Of a stretch of DNA of 64,000 bases, positions 22,384 through 35,662 are shown one piece after another (the stretch's first letter is position 1; every line of letters starts with the position of its first letter). The stretch is taken from assembly GCA_030272155.1 (NCBI GenBank), contig CP126193.1, positions 1,488,001 to 1,552,000 on the forward strand, given 5' to 3'. The notes under the pieces were generated by a model. It made no database searches and was not told where the DNA came from. It saw nothing but the letters and a program-made list of their open reading frames with translations. The translations under genes and the position numbers were made by a program. The DNA comes from Tetradesmus obliquus. Its lineage: Eukaryota; Chlorophyta; Chlorophyceae; Sphaeropleales; Scenedesmaceae.

Positions 22384-24592
22384 ATGACGACAGCAGCTTT
22401 CACTGCCTTCTCGGACGTACAACTGTTCAAGGCGCAAGTGCAGCCCCTGCTGCGTGAAAACATCGAATCCAACACAGTACTTCTGTCCGAGCTGCACGGC
22501 CTGGACCACAGAACCCCAGGCACGTTCATGGGCACTTGCAGCTGCACAGAGTGCAACAGGACTGCTGCTGTGTTCATCCCAGATTGCGGCGAGACAGGGA
22601 ATCTCTTCGGCAGCCAGAACAGGTGCTATGTGTCTGAGGGACTGTGTGAACATGCAGCAGCGGCTGTGAGTGTTGAGCTGCAGGGTGTGCAGTGGAGCAG
22701 CATGACAGCCCCTGCAGCATCAGCAGCAGCACTGCAGCAGGTGAACAAGCAGGCTGGAGGGCTGCAGCCGCAGTTGCTGCAACGAATGAACCTGATGGTT
22801 TTGAAACAGCAGATGAGGGATGCAGCAGCAGCAGCAGCAGCAGCAGGAGGAGGAGGAGGAGCAGCAGATAAAGGAGGAGTGGAGGCACCAGCAGGGCTAA
22901 ATGCACCAAGCAGCACTGCGGCAGCTGATCCTGCTCCTCATGCAACAGCTGCTACCTGCAGCAAACAGCAACAGAAGGAGCAGCAGGATTACCAATGCAG
23001 CAGCAGCGCCGGCGGCAGCAGCAGCAGCAGCAGCTCCTGTCCATCATCTTCACCAGCAGCAGTGCCAATGATCGGCAGCAGCATGCAGCTGCGTGCATTG
23101 TCAGCCGACAGCTCAGACGACATGCAGCTGCTGCACAGCTGGTTTGCCGAGTTTTTGCAGGAAGCAATGCACAGCCCGGCCACACCCAGCGACAGCCAAG
23201 TACAGGTGCTGCTGCAGCCTTGGATGAAGCAGGGTCAGTTCCATGTCCTGCAGGCAGCAGGGCAGCCAGTGTGCCTGCTGTGCCATGTACCTACAACAAA
23301 CAGCAGCTCCAGGATTGTGCTGGTGTATACTCCAGAGCAGCACAGGCGCCGAGGACATGCAAGGGTAGCAGGTGAGGCTAGCAAAAGTTGTGTGCACGCC
23401 ACTGCATCATGTCACACCATGCTCAATGCATCCAAGCCCAGCAAGGTGCTGTGAGCCCCACTGCAACTGCAGCAGACTTGCAGCTGCATGCGTTCTGCCC
23501 AGAGTGCAGCTAACTGCTGCTATAGGCAGTTTCTGGCATTCAGAAGCTGCTGCCGCTGCTGAAGCTGCCAAGTGCCCTATATGCATTGTCGACTTGAAGC
23601 ATCAGGAGATTGTGGGCGGGGGCTCCTGGCCTAGCATTGCTTGAATGTGCGTTAATGTGTATTTACTATATAAATTGACGTTTATACTGTTTTTGGCTCG
23701 CTGGGCTAGTGCCTGACGCAGGACAGTCCTGCACTGTCGTACTGTATTGTATTGTGTTGTTTCTGCCTCAATGCTGTTCCCGCTGCCTGTGCTGCCGCTG
23801 CGCAATGTGCTGGTGCAGTGGCTCAGCTGTGCAGCCAGCTGTCGCACCGCTACAGCCACATCTGCCTCATGGCCAGCCAAGCCAACGCTACAGCCAACCG
23901 CGCATACCAGGTGAGACTTGCATCATGCGTACTATGTGGTAGCACCACCTGTATGCTTGAAGGTGCGCAGCCTTGCATCTGATGTCTAAGTTTGTCCTTT
24001 TACATGTGAAGATCATGATCAGCTGCATGCTGGTGCCTTGTCTGACAGCCCTCCCTCAGCAACATCTGCGTTTGCACAGAGCTCTAGAGCAAGCTTGCCG
24101 AAGTCATTCCTGCTCCGGGCATACTTCGCTTGTGCTCTGCTGTTGACAGAGAGTTTGCATATGCAGTGCAAACTATGCCTGCATGGCCTGGTGATGGTTG
24201 CTGCGGCAGAATGTAGTGCACGACCTTGAATTTTCCCACTTGGCTGGGTGATGCTTGGTTGCAACCAATAGCAGTGCAATTGCAGCTGTGCTGAGTATGC
24301 TGCAGCACTGCTGCTGTGGTCAACTGTGTACGGCAAAGATATGTTTTTGCCCGCTGTGCAATGGTTGCACCTTTGTGGCTTCTGCTGCTATCGCTGATGC
24401 AAAATGACGAATTCTAGACATAGCCAGGATCCCGAAGGATGCTGGTCATGCACAGCTGTGCTCCTTTCAAGCAATCCTGATGCTCTGCTTGATCATTTTG
24501 CTTCCTTGCAGGATGTGGGCTTTGTCACCGTTGAAGAGATGTGCATCTTGAAGAATGCAGCTGACGGGCCGGCGGGAGCTGCGCCAGGCTGA
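22384..24592 (+). CDS. GNAT-family N-acetyltransferase with long low-complexity insertion
   Basis: Exons 22384-23371, 23819-23910 and 24512-24592 join in phase to 386 aa. The N-terminus (AFTAFSDVQLFKAQVQPLLR, then NTVLLSEL) resembles the start of GNAT proteins of the YesJ/FR47 type. The catalytic half reads RIVLVYTPEQHRRRGHARVA, the acetyl-CoA-binding (R/Q)xxGx(G/A) motif, then LCSQLSHRYSHICLMASQAN, NATANRAYQ and DVGFVTVEEMCI, matching the usual strand with N-x-x-N-x-x-Y and the GF motif. Between the halves is a Ser/Ala/Gln-rich stretch of about 150 residues. Substrate unknown. The promoter region was invaded by the CACTA element ending at 22231. Start chosen as the first ATG upstream of the conserved N-terminus. 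Confidence 0.82.
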
Positions 24593-25407
24593 CAGCCAGC
24601 AGGTGGCAGCAAGATCAGGATGCTGTTGCTGGTTGTTGACAGGGAGTTTGCAAATGGAAGATAAGCAGGTTGTTGATACGATCCTTGTTTAGGGTGCTGC
24701 CCCAGAGGCAGGTGGCAGCAAGATCAGGATGCGGTTGCTGGAGATAAATACGTTCCACTGTTGGTTTGTGCCTTGCACATAGCCAGCAGCTGCGCATGAC
24801 GGAACCGTGTGGTGCGTGATTGATTAAATGCCTTTCAAAAGGGCCAGTGGTTCTTGATTGCTGTGGTTGGTGCGTCGCTTGCTGCACCTTGTCACGGGCC
24901 GTGCCTAGGATGCCATGTTGGGTTTCCCGACCAGTACATTGTCACCGCCATGTCACTATACTTTTCCCATGGCCACGTGCACTTCATGTAACTGATCTGC
25001 TGTGCTTTGCCAAGTGTTGTCGTAACAGGCCAGCCTGGCCCTGAGGGCACGCGCCCTGAACGCTGCATGCTCCTGCATCACTGCGCGCGCGCAGCCACCA
25101 GCGCCTCCAGCCCCTCGGCACAGATTGCTGACGTTACCAACATCACATCAACGTGACCATCGATGAGTATCTATCCATGCCATCGACGTCTCCGAGAAGG
25201 GGCACCTTCTTAGCCACAGCCAGTTACCATGTACATAATTTGCTTCCCCCGTTACAACAATCATGCAAAAACCAGGGCATGCGCCCTGAACAGCCACACT
25301 CTCGCCTCACTGCGTGCCTGCAGCCGCCAGCCCCTCCAGCAGCCCCTGTTCCAAAAAAGCTTTCATAACAGCCGAGAGCACACGCCCTGAACAGGCACAC
25401 TTGCACC
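24593..25407. other. convergent 3' flank with repeated copies of the SDR gene's last-exon end
   Basis: A repeat CAGGTGGCAGCAAGATCAGG (about 33 bp in all) occurs at 24600 and again near 24710. More striking, the 3' end of the SDR coding sequence (true copy 25378-25445) is repeated at 25276-25350 (close) and 25044-25117 (diverged). Each copy carries CGCCCTGAAC followed by CTCACTGCGTGC and GCCAGCCCCTCCAGC or close variants. Confidence 0.7.
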
Positions 25408-25596
25408 TCACTGCGTGCGCGCAGCCGCCAGCCCCTCCAGCAGCTGCTGCCAGCTCTCAGGCGGCTGCCCCGGCCCCGCATCCGCCACCTCATACGCCAC
25501 GCTGCTGCTGCTGCTGCTGCCGCCCAAGCCAGGCAGGTACACAGCACCCGCCACGATGGCACTGGCCAGATCCTCCCGAGTTATGCTGCTCTGCTT

Positions 25597-25629
<33 letters not shown>

Positions 25630-27550
25630 TGGCTGCACTTGAATCCTGCTGCTGCCGCCTGGTGTATCCTGGATGACGCCTGCCTTGACAACCACGCTGG
25701 GGATGCCGCTGCCTGTCACTGCTGCTTCCCGCTGAGGGTCCTTCAGCGCTGCATCAGCTGAGCTGAGGAACAGCCCTGCCAGGCCGCCAGGCTGCGGCAT
25801 GCCTGCAGCAAGCACACAATTGCCAGCAGCGCAGCAGTGCAACAGCTTGGCGCCAGTTTGGCACAGGAACAGACTTCGAGGAGCATGGATGATTAGGCTT
25901 GAAGTACTAGTAGCAGCATGACCTTAAGAGAGGTGAGGCTCAAGGGCTCGTGACGTTGACCGGAGCCTGTGGCCTTGTTGGAATGCGCTGGCAGTGCTGG
26001 CTGCGCAGGCTGTCCGCGCTCTGCTGGTTCTGGTGCTGCAGCTGTCAGCAATGTGACAAATGGCAGCGTCCCCTGTGCCCTGCTGCTGCTGCTGCTGCTG
26101 CCACTGCTGGTAGAACACCACAGCACACAGCACTGCAGTTACAGCCAAGCCTTGCAGGACTCACAGCCCCCCCCCCTACACCCGAGGCTGCCTTCAGGTT
26201 TTTACTCTGCTCCGCTCGTGCCTGCAAAGCTACACAAACCCCGCACCTGCAGTAGACAGCAGCACCAGCCGCTCCACGCCAGCCTTAGCAGCAGCCTGTG
26301 GCAGCGCTCCCAGCTTGCCCAACACGATTACGCTGCGCACGTTACGCAGCGCGCGCACCAGGCCGCCTGCGCTGCCCATGTCGACAGACACTGGCTCCAC
26401 ATATGGCCCGTAGCCCGTCTTGGCTGCTGCTGTGTCTTTGACCAAGATGCGCACCTTGGCCCTGCACGCGGGCAGCGCGAGCAGGGCAGCCAGCACAGCT
26501 GCGTGTTACGATGTTGTTATGATTGTGCTGATTTCTGACACATTCGACCTGTGTGGCGGCTGCGCGTGCTCTTCATGCTTAGCATACTGCAGCTTGCATG
26601 CGGCACCGGCTGGTCACAATGCACAGTGCCACCTTGTGCTCCTCGCTTCTGACATGTGCTGCTGTTGCACAACTGCAATTGCAATCACATGGCTGTCATG
26701 CGCTGTGCTGCCACACCCAACATCCATAGCAGCCAGCAGTTTCCTTGCACACACACACACCCACCTGAGCAGGATGAGCTGCAGCACCACGAGCTCGCCA
26801 GTGGGCGTTTCTGCGTCAGTCACCAGCACAGTGTCCTTCTCCCCATCTTCTTCCAGCTCCTGCTGCTGCTGCTGCCGGGGCTCCTGCAGTGACACAGCAC
26901 ATGTCAGACTGTGCTGGCTTCATCACAATTGCCTGCTGCTGTCGGCTGCATGCGCGCAAAGCATGTTGCTGCCTGCCGCTGCAGGACGCAGCATCCAACA
27001 GCTACTCAAAAGCTAGTGCCTAATCACCCACTACTTGTCTGGTGTTTCCTGCAGGCTGCATCCTGGCAGCAAAGTCAGCAAGGCAGGCCAAGGCCTGTAA
27101 TACAATGGCCGCACCTGCTGCTGGGGGGGCTCTGGCTCGCCGCCATCTCTAGGCAGCCCCGATTCTTGGCCATACCACTTGCGCAACTTTGGCCCGCCTG
27201 CATACATACGAACAACATACGGCATGCACAACATCAGAGTAGGGAAGCAGGTACACCCTCAGGTATGCAGATGTGAGGTTGCTGTGAGTGGTAGGCAGCT
27301 AGGCGCTCTGGCAGCAGCAGCGCAAGGGGTTGGGTGCGGCAGTTCGGTCATGCAGAGCGCTGCTGCGTGTGCCACAGCTGCCGGATGCGCCAGACTTACC
27401 TTGCACGACATCAAGCAGCTCCCTGGCCAAGCGGCCCCCAGCATTGCCTTTGTTGTTGCTCCTGGCACGCACAGCTAGCCTTGCAGGGCCCACATTGGCA
27501 CCAGGAGCGGGTGATGTTGACGATTTTAGCTGCCTGACACCGCGTAGCAT
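25408..27550 (-). CDS. NmrA-like / atypical SDR Rossmann protein, probably chloroplastic
   Basis: Five exons in phase on the minus strand: 27550-27400, 27197-27115, 26883-26765, 26461-26247 and 25802-25408 (320 aa). The first 50 residues (MLRGVRQLKSSTSP, RLAVRARSNNKG) look like a plastid transit peptide. PKLRKWYGQ follows, then a Rossmann core: VLVTDAETPTGELVVLQLIL, VRILVKDTAAA, VSVDMGSAGGLVRALRNVRS, GVERLVLLSTAG and GIPSVVVKAGVIQDTPGG. The usual TGAxGxxG dinucleotide loop is changed to TDAETPTGE, so cofactor binding may be altered; this is common in scaffold-type atypical SDRs of photosynthetic membranes (family knowledge). A Ser-rich segment and an Ala/Gly-rich tail complete it. Exact pathway unknown. 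Confidence 0.78.
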
Positions 27551-28500
27551 CTTGAAATGCTGCTGCTGTGTGATGTGTGTCGCTGGCTGGTGTGGTGGGT
27601 AGTGCAGGACCACTGCTGGCTAGCACGGGTGTGAGTTCAGACAGAGAAGTGCCGGTACTGCCCTCAAAAGGTTTGCTGTAGTTTGATATTTTGTGATTGG
27701 TGTACCAATTATTGCCGTTTGACACGCGCCCCAGTCACCTTTCAGGACCTTACTGCAGGGGCTTGCTGCTGACAATAGCAATCGATCTCGCTGTGCAGCG
27801 ATGAACACAAATACCTTTGGTTAACCAGCATTCAATGTGTGCCTAGCAATAATCGCTTGCGTGTCGGAAAGGCAAGAACAGAACAATATAACATCAAGAG
27901 TTGGTGAGGGGCATCCCTGTATTCAACTTACAAGGGCCGGCTGGTTATCTAGAGCTTTTTGAACTGTTCTTCTTGTTGTGTATGATCCACGTTCGTTCGC
28001 TGTCCCTGCTGTGCCTGCTTCTTACCAACTCATGCAAGGCATTTCTGCGCGACATGGACCGCTAAGGACTTGAAATCAGCCATAGAAGCCTTTTGGTTGG
28101 GTTTACTACTTGGTGTCGCGCATCCTGGCCCGCAGGCAAGCAGGAGTCAGGCCGATGGATAGGCAGCACTCACGCTGGCAGGACCATAGCGTGCCTGTAG
28201 GCAGCTGATCGTGCTGTTTAACTCGATTTCGGCTCCTGCCATGGCGTGCTTCTTCATATAGGTCCCTTGCTCTTCATGTTGTTGACACTGGTGGTGGTTG
28301 TGCCTTGTGCGCGCAGCAACGTGTCAGTGGGCTCTGGTTATTGCATCCTATGTTGGTTTAAAAGGTCTAGCCGCCTGCATGTCGCCATCAGGGCAGTCTG
28401 TATGCTTGTGCAGACGCTGTGCTTTTCCTGCGCCACCCTGTACACTTCTCGCAGGGCATGAGCGTTTGATGTCGATTTCGACTTCACATATCAGTTCAGC
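27551..28500. other. divergent intergenic region between the SDR and PHD/GNAT genes
   Basis: The two genes are transcribed away from each other from this 950-bp stretch, so it should hold both promoters. No gene is supported in it. I saw no clear TATA box or other site that I could assign. Confidence 0.5.
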
Positions 28501-31500
28501 ATGACCAGCAGCACAGAACAGCCTGGATCTGGTGAAGGCGATAAAGCCCGCCACGCTTCTGGCGCCTCAACAGCAGACGTAAAACAGGCAGCCAAGCCGG
28601 CAGCTAACGGTGTGGGGGAGCACCATAAAGCTGTAGAAGCTTCAGGAGCAGCTACCAGCAGCGCAGGCAGTCCTGCAGCAGCAGGCCAGGCTGCGACTGC
28701 AGGATCTGAGGCAGTACAGGCAGCCACGGGTGACAAAACTGCTGCTGTCGACAAAGTAGAGCCCATGCAGGTGGATGAGCCTGCGGACGCGGTCAATACA
28801 GCAGCAGCTGCACCTGAAAGCCCTGAAGCTGCAGCACACAGCGCTGCTGATGCAGTAGCGCCTGCAGGTGCCAAGGCAGCCCCTGGTCAGGCTGAACCAG
28901 CAGCAGCAGACGAAGCAGCAGCAGCAGCACCCAGCACTGGCAAGCGCAAACGGTCAAACCGCGAGCTGCGAAACATCCAAATAGACGCGCTATGGCAGGC
29001 CAGCGACACAGCAGACGGCAGTGGCGGCCGCCCGCGCCGGCAGGCATCCAGCAGTGGTGGCGTAGCTCCCCTGCAGAAGCAGGATCAGCCATCAGCCAGC
29101 AAAGGAGAGCCACAGCTCAAAGACCAGCAGCAGGAGCAGCAGCAGCAAGAACAGCAGCAGCAGCAGGAGACGCAGCCAAGTGAGCCGCAGACGCAGCCTC
29201 GTGCTGCCAAGCGCGGCCGCAGCAGCGGATCCGGTGGTGCAGCAGAGAAGCGTCGCAAATCTGCACCCGCAGCAGCATCTGGCAGTGTAGCAGGCAGCGC
29301 AGCAGCAGCAGCAGCAGACAGCAGTGAGGCTGCTGGCAAGGCCCCTGCTGCTGCAAAGTCGCCTGCAAAAGCTGCCAAAGGTGCTGCCGCAGCCAAGAGT
29401 CCTGCAGCCAAGAGTCCTGCGGCGGCAAAGACAGCAGCAGCTGGCAAGAGCCCTGCAGGGTCCAAGCGCAAGAGTGCTGCTGCTGCTGCTGCCGCCGCTG
29501 CTGCTGCTGGCAGTGCTTCTGAGGCTCTGCTGGCAGCTTTTGCTGCAACGCCTACAAAGGTTGGTGCCAGCTCTGCAGATGCAGACGCAAAGGCGACCCC
29601 AGCAGCAGCAGCAGGCAAGCCAGCAGCTGGTTCAGCAGGCGGCAAGCCAAAAGCGGCAAAGGCTAAGGGCAAGCCAGCACCAGCAACACCCGCAGCAGCA
29701 GCAGAAGTCAAGGGCGAGTCTGACGCTGCGCCAGCAGATGCAGCTGGTGCAGCAGCAGCAACACTTGACAAGGAGCAGCAGCAGCAGCAGGCCAAGAAGC
29801 AGCCGGCACGGCAGCAGCGCCCCAGCAGCAGCACTGGCAGGGGCAAGCGGAAACCTGCAGAGGCAGACGCTGCTGCTGGTGATGCAGCAGCAGCAAAGCC
29901 TGGGGAGGCCCCGACAACAGCAGATGTCCTCAAGCAGGAGGATGTGGCTATGCAGGATGCTTTCCAGCAGCCTGGCAGCAGCACTCATGCTGCTGCTGCA
30001 CCGCCGGCTTCAGAAGTTGCTGAGACTGAAGGCAAGCAGGCAGCCGCCGCAGCAGTTGCTGACGGTAGTAGCCTAGATACCAAGCAGGCAGCTGCAGCAG
30101 CAGCAGGTGGCGCTAGCCCTGCTGTGAAGGTAGAGGATGCAGCAAGGGCTAGCGATGAGTCTGCTGCTGCTGCTGCTGCTGGAAGTGCTGCGCCCGCTGC
30201 AGCTGCTGCTGGCGGCGAGACTGGCAACAGCATAGGAGCAGCAGCAGCGGAGGCAGCAGCTGGGGTGAAGCAGGAGGGCATGGCAGCTGATGGCCAGCCA
30301 GGCGCCAGCGCGGCAGCAGCAGCGGAGCCCGCTGCGGCAGTGCCTGTGAGCGGGCATGTCTGGCAGAACAAGTGCCAGGGCCTGGCTGAGAAGGTGAAGG
30401 AGGCGCTGAAAGATGTGCCCCTGCCTCCCGGTGGCGCCTACAAGATTGCCAACCTGCTGCGGAGCGGCGCGCTGACAGGTGGGGGCTGCTGGGGTGTTGA
30501 AATGTGCTGTGCAGCAGCTGCTGGGGATCATGCATGGCAGGGGGTCACCCACAGATGCGGCTGCATACATTGCTGCAAGGCTTGTTCAAGCTGTTGACGG
30601 CTGGATCACAACCAATGGCATGCAAGCAGGGTGGTTACGCATCCTACTAGGCATGTAGAAAACAGTGTTGGGATTGTTTAGTGTTGATTGCGTGTTTTTA
30701 CTGAAACTATGGAATCTTGCATGTCGGAATGTTAGGTGAAGCGTGCTGCAGGACGTATCTGGCCAGCTTGACGTGCTTCCCACCCAACATATGCTTGCTG
30801 CAACTGCTGCTGCTGCTGCTGCTGCCGCCACCAGGCGAGGCAGTGGAGTACCGCCGCATGGGCGGCGGCGGCGCGCAGCAGCTGCTGCGCGGCAGGATCA
30901 CGGGCGACGGCAACATCACCTGCTTCTGCCCGCGCTGCGCGGGGCACTGCAAGGTGCCCAACAGCGTGTTTGAGGAGCACGCGGGCAGCAAGGTGAGGCA
31001 CACTGACTGGCACAGTGCGGCAGCAACTGGTGTCTTAGGGCTGGTAGCTGTCTGCCAGCAGCTGCCACGGCCAGTTTATTGTGCAAGCACATAGCGCTGC
31101 TATATGTGCCGTCGTCTCTCACGTGTCGTTTCTTTCACCTGGAGTGGGTGTTGACAGTGTGCACTTGGCGGTGCCTGTTTGCTGCTGGCTGCTGCCCACC
31201 CCGCTGCTGCCTCGCTGTCCTACCCGTCATGCAGGTGCGCCGCCCCGCGCAGTTCACCTACCTCAGCGACTACAACCTGTCCCTCAAGGAGCTGGGCACA
31301 CTGGTCAACAGCACGTACATGGACAGCCACATCAGCTACTGCGTGCAGTGCAAGGATGGAGGCGAGCTGCTGTGCTGCGACGGCTGCCCGGCGGCGTACC
31401 ACCCGACCTGCCTTGGGCTGACCATCGTGCCGGATGGCTCCTGGTTCTGCCCCTCGTGCGTGCAGGTGAGCGCCAGCGCTGGCTGCATTGTGATGCCAGG

Positions 31501-32192
31501 TTACTGGCTTCTAGGTTACTGGGTTTCTGGTGCGACTGTGTGGACTGGCAGCGGCGCAGCCGGGCTTCTGCAACACATGGCGTTTGTTGCTGGTGTTGCT
31601 GTTGTTGCTGTCGTGCTGTACTGTCTCCTGCCCCCCAGGCTGGTCGCCAGTCATGCAACCACCTGGACATTGTAAGGCATGCTGTAGTGTCCTCATCAAA
31701 CGCACGCCTTACGCTCCTGCTGCTGCTTTGCTGTTCCTTGTGTTCTCTCAGGCGGGGCGCGACCCTCCCGGCTACCGTGACAGTGAGATCTTCAAGGCCT
31801 GCCAGAAGGGCATGGAGAGCCTGCGCCTGCAGATGCGCGAGGCGCGCCAGGCCGGTGAGCAAAGGCTGTGTATGTGGTGCTTGCAGATGCAGAATGGTCA
31901 AAGTCGGTCTAGTTGAGCGTGCAGGACAGGCTGAGCAATGTTTCAAACCGGAAGAAGAGTCATGGATCAAGCAGTAGGCAGAACAGGTGTTTAGGGATAC
32001 CGTAGGTGCCGGCGTGGCCTTTTTGCGCACCCTGCAGGCGACAGACGGCACTTGCGGACTTTGGCAGCAACTGGCAGCTGTGTTGGGGTGTGCGCTGGCC
32101 GTGACATAGCGTCCCCTGCCTGCATGCTTGTAGACAGCAGCGTCGTAGGCCTGACACGTCTGGCTGTATCAACAACATTGCTGCTGCCGTTC

Positions 32193-32224
<32 letters not shown>

Positions 32225-33096
32225 AGGCTCGCTGCCTGCCGGGCTGCCACCTGTCGCCCCGCCCGGCTACAACAAGCTCGGCTCCTCAGCAGCAGCAGGC
32301 CTGCTGGGGGCAGGGCCTCCGCTGCCGCTCGGCCCAGACGGCCTCATGCAAGGATTAGGTGGAATGCTGCCGGTGCGAGCATCCGCGCGCGCCTCGGCTC
32401 GCAACGCAGCCGCCGCACTGCACGCCGCAGCGCACGGCGGCAGCATCTACGATGACGATGATGACGAGGATAGCTGCGGCGGCTACGGCGGCAGAGGCCG
32501 CGGGCGGGGCCGCGGGCGCGGCCGCGGGCGCAGCGCGGGCGGGTACAGCAGCGGGGCCGAGAGCGGCGGCAGGGGCAGAGGGAGGGGGCGCGGGCGGGGC
32601 CGGGGCCGGTTGCCTGGCTCGCTGAGCGGCAGTGGTGTTGGGCTCGATGAGCTTGATGCACTTGAGGGATTGGTGGATCCTGGGCGCGTGAAGATGATGT
32701 GCCCGCAGCGCATGGGCGGCACGGGTGAGAAGTTGAATGAACAGACAGCAGTGCTGCAGCAGTTTGGGCGAGTGAGCAAGTTGTGCAGCGTAGCACTGAC
32801 AGGAAAGGGTGCGCACTCACTGCGGTGTACAGATGCTGCAGCAGTACGGGCGAGTTCGCGATCTGCGCAGCGCAGCACTGACGGTGTCTGTATGCTGTAG
32901 TTGCACCTGTCGTTGCACAACAGTATGCTTGCGCTTTTAAGCATCACTGCATTCTTCACCAGCCCTAGCTGTATCTGCCGCCGTACAGATACACGGCAGC
33001 CATCTGCCGTACTGGCGCTTACTGCACCAACTGCACGACTGGGCTCCACCCGTTGCCACTAGCTGAGTAGCATGCATCCGCTGCTGCTGCCCGTCC

Positions 33097-33134
<38 letters not shown>

Positions 33135-34281
33135 TCCCTGCAGGCGCGCGGCGCGAGCGCAACAACAACAAGCACAAGCGCCTCTTCACAGGCGGCCCTG
33201 GCGCTCTGGAGGACGGCCAGAAGCTGTACTACAAGACTGCTGCTGAGGGTGTGCTGCTGCGGCACGGAGTGGCTGTCATCAATCCGGATGGCGTCAGCGG
33301 CATCCGCTGCGACTGCTGCAATGCGGTGCGTGGCGTGACTAGTGTGTGCGCTGATTTGTTAGTTGCTGGCCAGCTGCAACGGGGTGTGATGTGGCATGGG
33401 TTGGCTCAGGGCCGCAGGTTGTGCTCGGGGTGTTTGTGTGGAAGGGAGCGGCCAAGTGGTTATACCCTACGAATGCACCGTCCTGCTAGAGCAATGCATG
33501 AGAGTGCTGATATGTTGATGAAACACACTGCTGGGTTCTCACAGAATTATGGCGCACAACTGCATTGTAACAGCCAACATGCGCTGCACTCCCAGCACCT
33601 AGGCTGGACGATCTCCTCAACTCTTGGCAGTCTGCCACACTCATTCATTGGCAACCATTCCGTTTGCACCTGTCGCAACCTCAAACATGCTCACAGGTGG
33701 TCAGCTGCAGCCAGTTTGAGGCGCACGCGGCCTTCCCGCACCCTGGCCGCAACATGCCTCATCCCTATGGCGCCTGCCATGCCTGCTGTTGCCGCTTCCT
33801 CCTGCCCTCGCCACACCCACCAACAAAACCGCACATGAAACCGCCCTCTCGCAGGTGGTCAGCTGCAGTCAGTTTGAGGCGCACGCGGGCCGTGGCGCGC
33901 GGCGTGCCCCGTACGACTTCATCTTCACCGAGGAGGGCATCAGCCTGCGGCGCCTGGCGGAGCGGCTGCCCGCGCAGGAGGGCGAGGCGGCGGCGGCACC
34001 CCTGGTGGCGCGCAAGGTGCTGCGGGAGGGGTTTTTGACAGTGAAAGTACCGTCAATTGCATGCCAGCAGGCTATGTATACATTTTGCTTGAGGCTAGTT
34101 GTGTTTTTTGCAAGCAGAAGGAGTTGTGTTTGGACAAGACAAGAGCCTGTGGAGCGCAGCAGGTGTGTGTGACACAGCTGCGCGCAGGCGTGGTTGGCGC
34201 CTGCACCTGCGCAACCGGACGGTAGTATGTCGAGCCAGACACTGTTGAGCAGTGTCCTTGTATGTGCTCACGCTGCTGCCC

Positions 34282-34324
<43 letters not shown>

Positions 34325-35626
34325 CCTCCTCAGGGCGTGGACTATGCGCGTCGTGCAGCCAACAGGCGTGCGCTGTGGGGCGACTATGAAGAGGAGGAGG
34401 AGGGCCAGGAGGAGTGGAGCGGGTGAGTAGGCGAGCTGCTGCCGCGCACGGCAGGGCACTGTGGTGTGATGTTATGATGTGCGAGCGGCAGCAGGAGCGC
34501 AATCACCACAAGGCAGTGTTTTTATGATATATTTCCAGAGGAACGGCTCTGTGCGCTTGTGGATGTGGCATCATCCACTCAATCACTCGGATTGCCTGTT
34601 GGCAAGGCTTAGCATGGCTCATCACTGCGTCACATTGAACATTACGGTCAACACCAATAAATCTAACCCTGTTCAATACTCTCACCCGCATTCTTGCAGG
34701 CCGCCCGAGGTGGTGCACGACACTGATGGCCTGGGCAGCGGCTGCGTGCTGTGCCGCGGGCCGGACTTCCTGACACTTGACAAATTATACACGCCACGTA
34801 TCAAAACACTGCCTGATATTTTTCTGCAGGCCGCCTGAGGTGGTTCATGACACGGATGGCCTGGGCAGCGGCTGCGTGCTGTGCCGCGAGCCGGACTTCC
34901 TGCGTGGCGCGTTTGGCGAGCGCACCATCATGATCTGCGACACCTGCGAGCGCGAGTTCCACGTGGGCTGCCTGCGCGCCAGCGGCCGCGCAGACCTCAA
35001 GGAGGTGAGTAGAATAAGAAAAAGAATAAGAAATCTAACATGCTGATTTGGGCGGCTTGCCATGCCGTGCTGCTGGTGGCAATCGTATGCTATCGTCTGG
35101 CTGTCTTGCTTTGTGTGTCGGGTGCAGCAGCAACCCACTTCAATGACTGGTATCCCTGCTGCGCAGCCAGCCATGCATCTTTCCACATTTCCCCTCACTG
35201 CCACTGCCTTGCTGCTGCTGCTGCTGCTCCTTTGTTTCACTCCTGCAGCTGCCTGAGGGCGACTGGTTCTGCAGCGGTCAGTGCACGGCCATCAAGGCGC
35301 AGCTGGGCGCGCTGGTGCGCGCGGGAGAGATGACGCTGGGCGGCACGCAGGAGCACAGCTGGCACGTGCTGCGCGGCTTCAAGCACAGCGCGGGGCGGGT
35401 GAGTGGGCCACATGTGTACTGTGCATGTGCATGCGTATGCGTGATGAAGAACATGTGATGGGAAGGAGATGCATACGCTGTCAGCGTGGTTTTGCGAGGG
35501 AGTGCAATGTGGAGTGTGGGAGGCAGCCGCTGCGGCAGTGCTGTTGCGGCCAGGAGTACTGTTTGAGGGCATTGCTCTCTCCTGTTGGCTGTGCTCACTT
35601 GCAAGATCGGCAGTTCTGACCGACTC

Positions 35627-35662
<36 letters not shown>

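Noticed and set aside
29085-29984. Minus-strand 299-codon Ala-rich frame opposite exon 1 of the PHD/GNAT gene
   Set aside because: Composition shadow of the poly-Ala/Gln/Lys exon on the plus strand, which is linked in phase to conserved domains.
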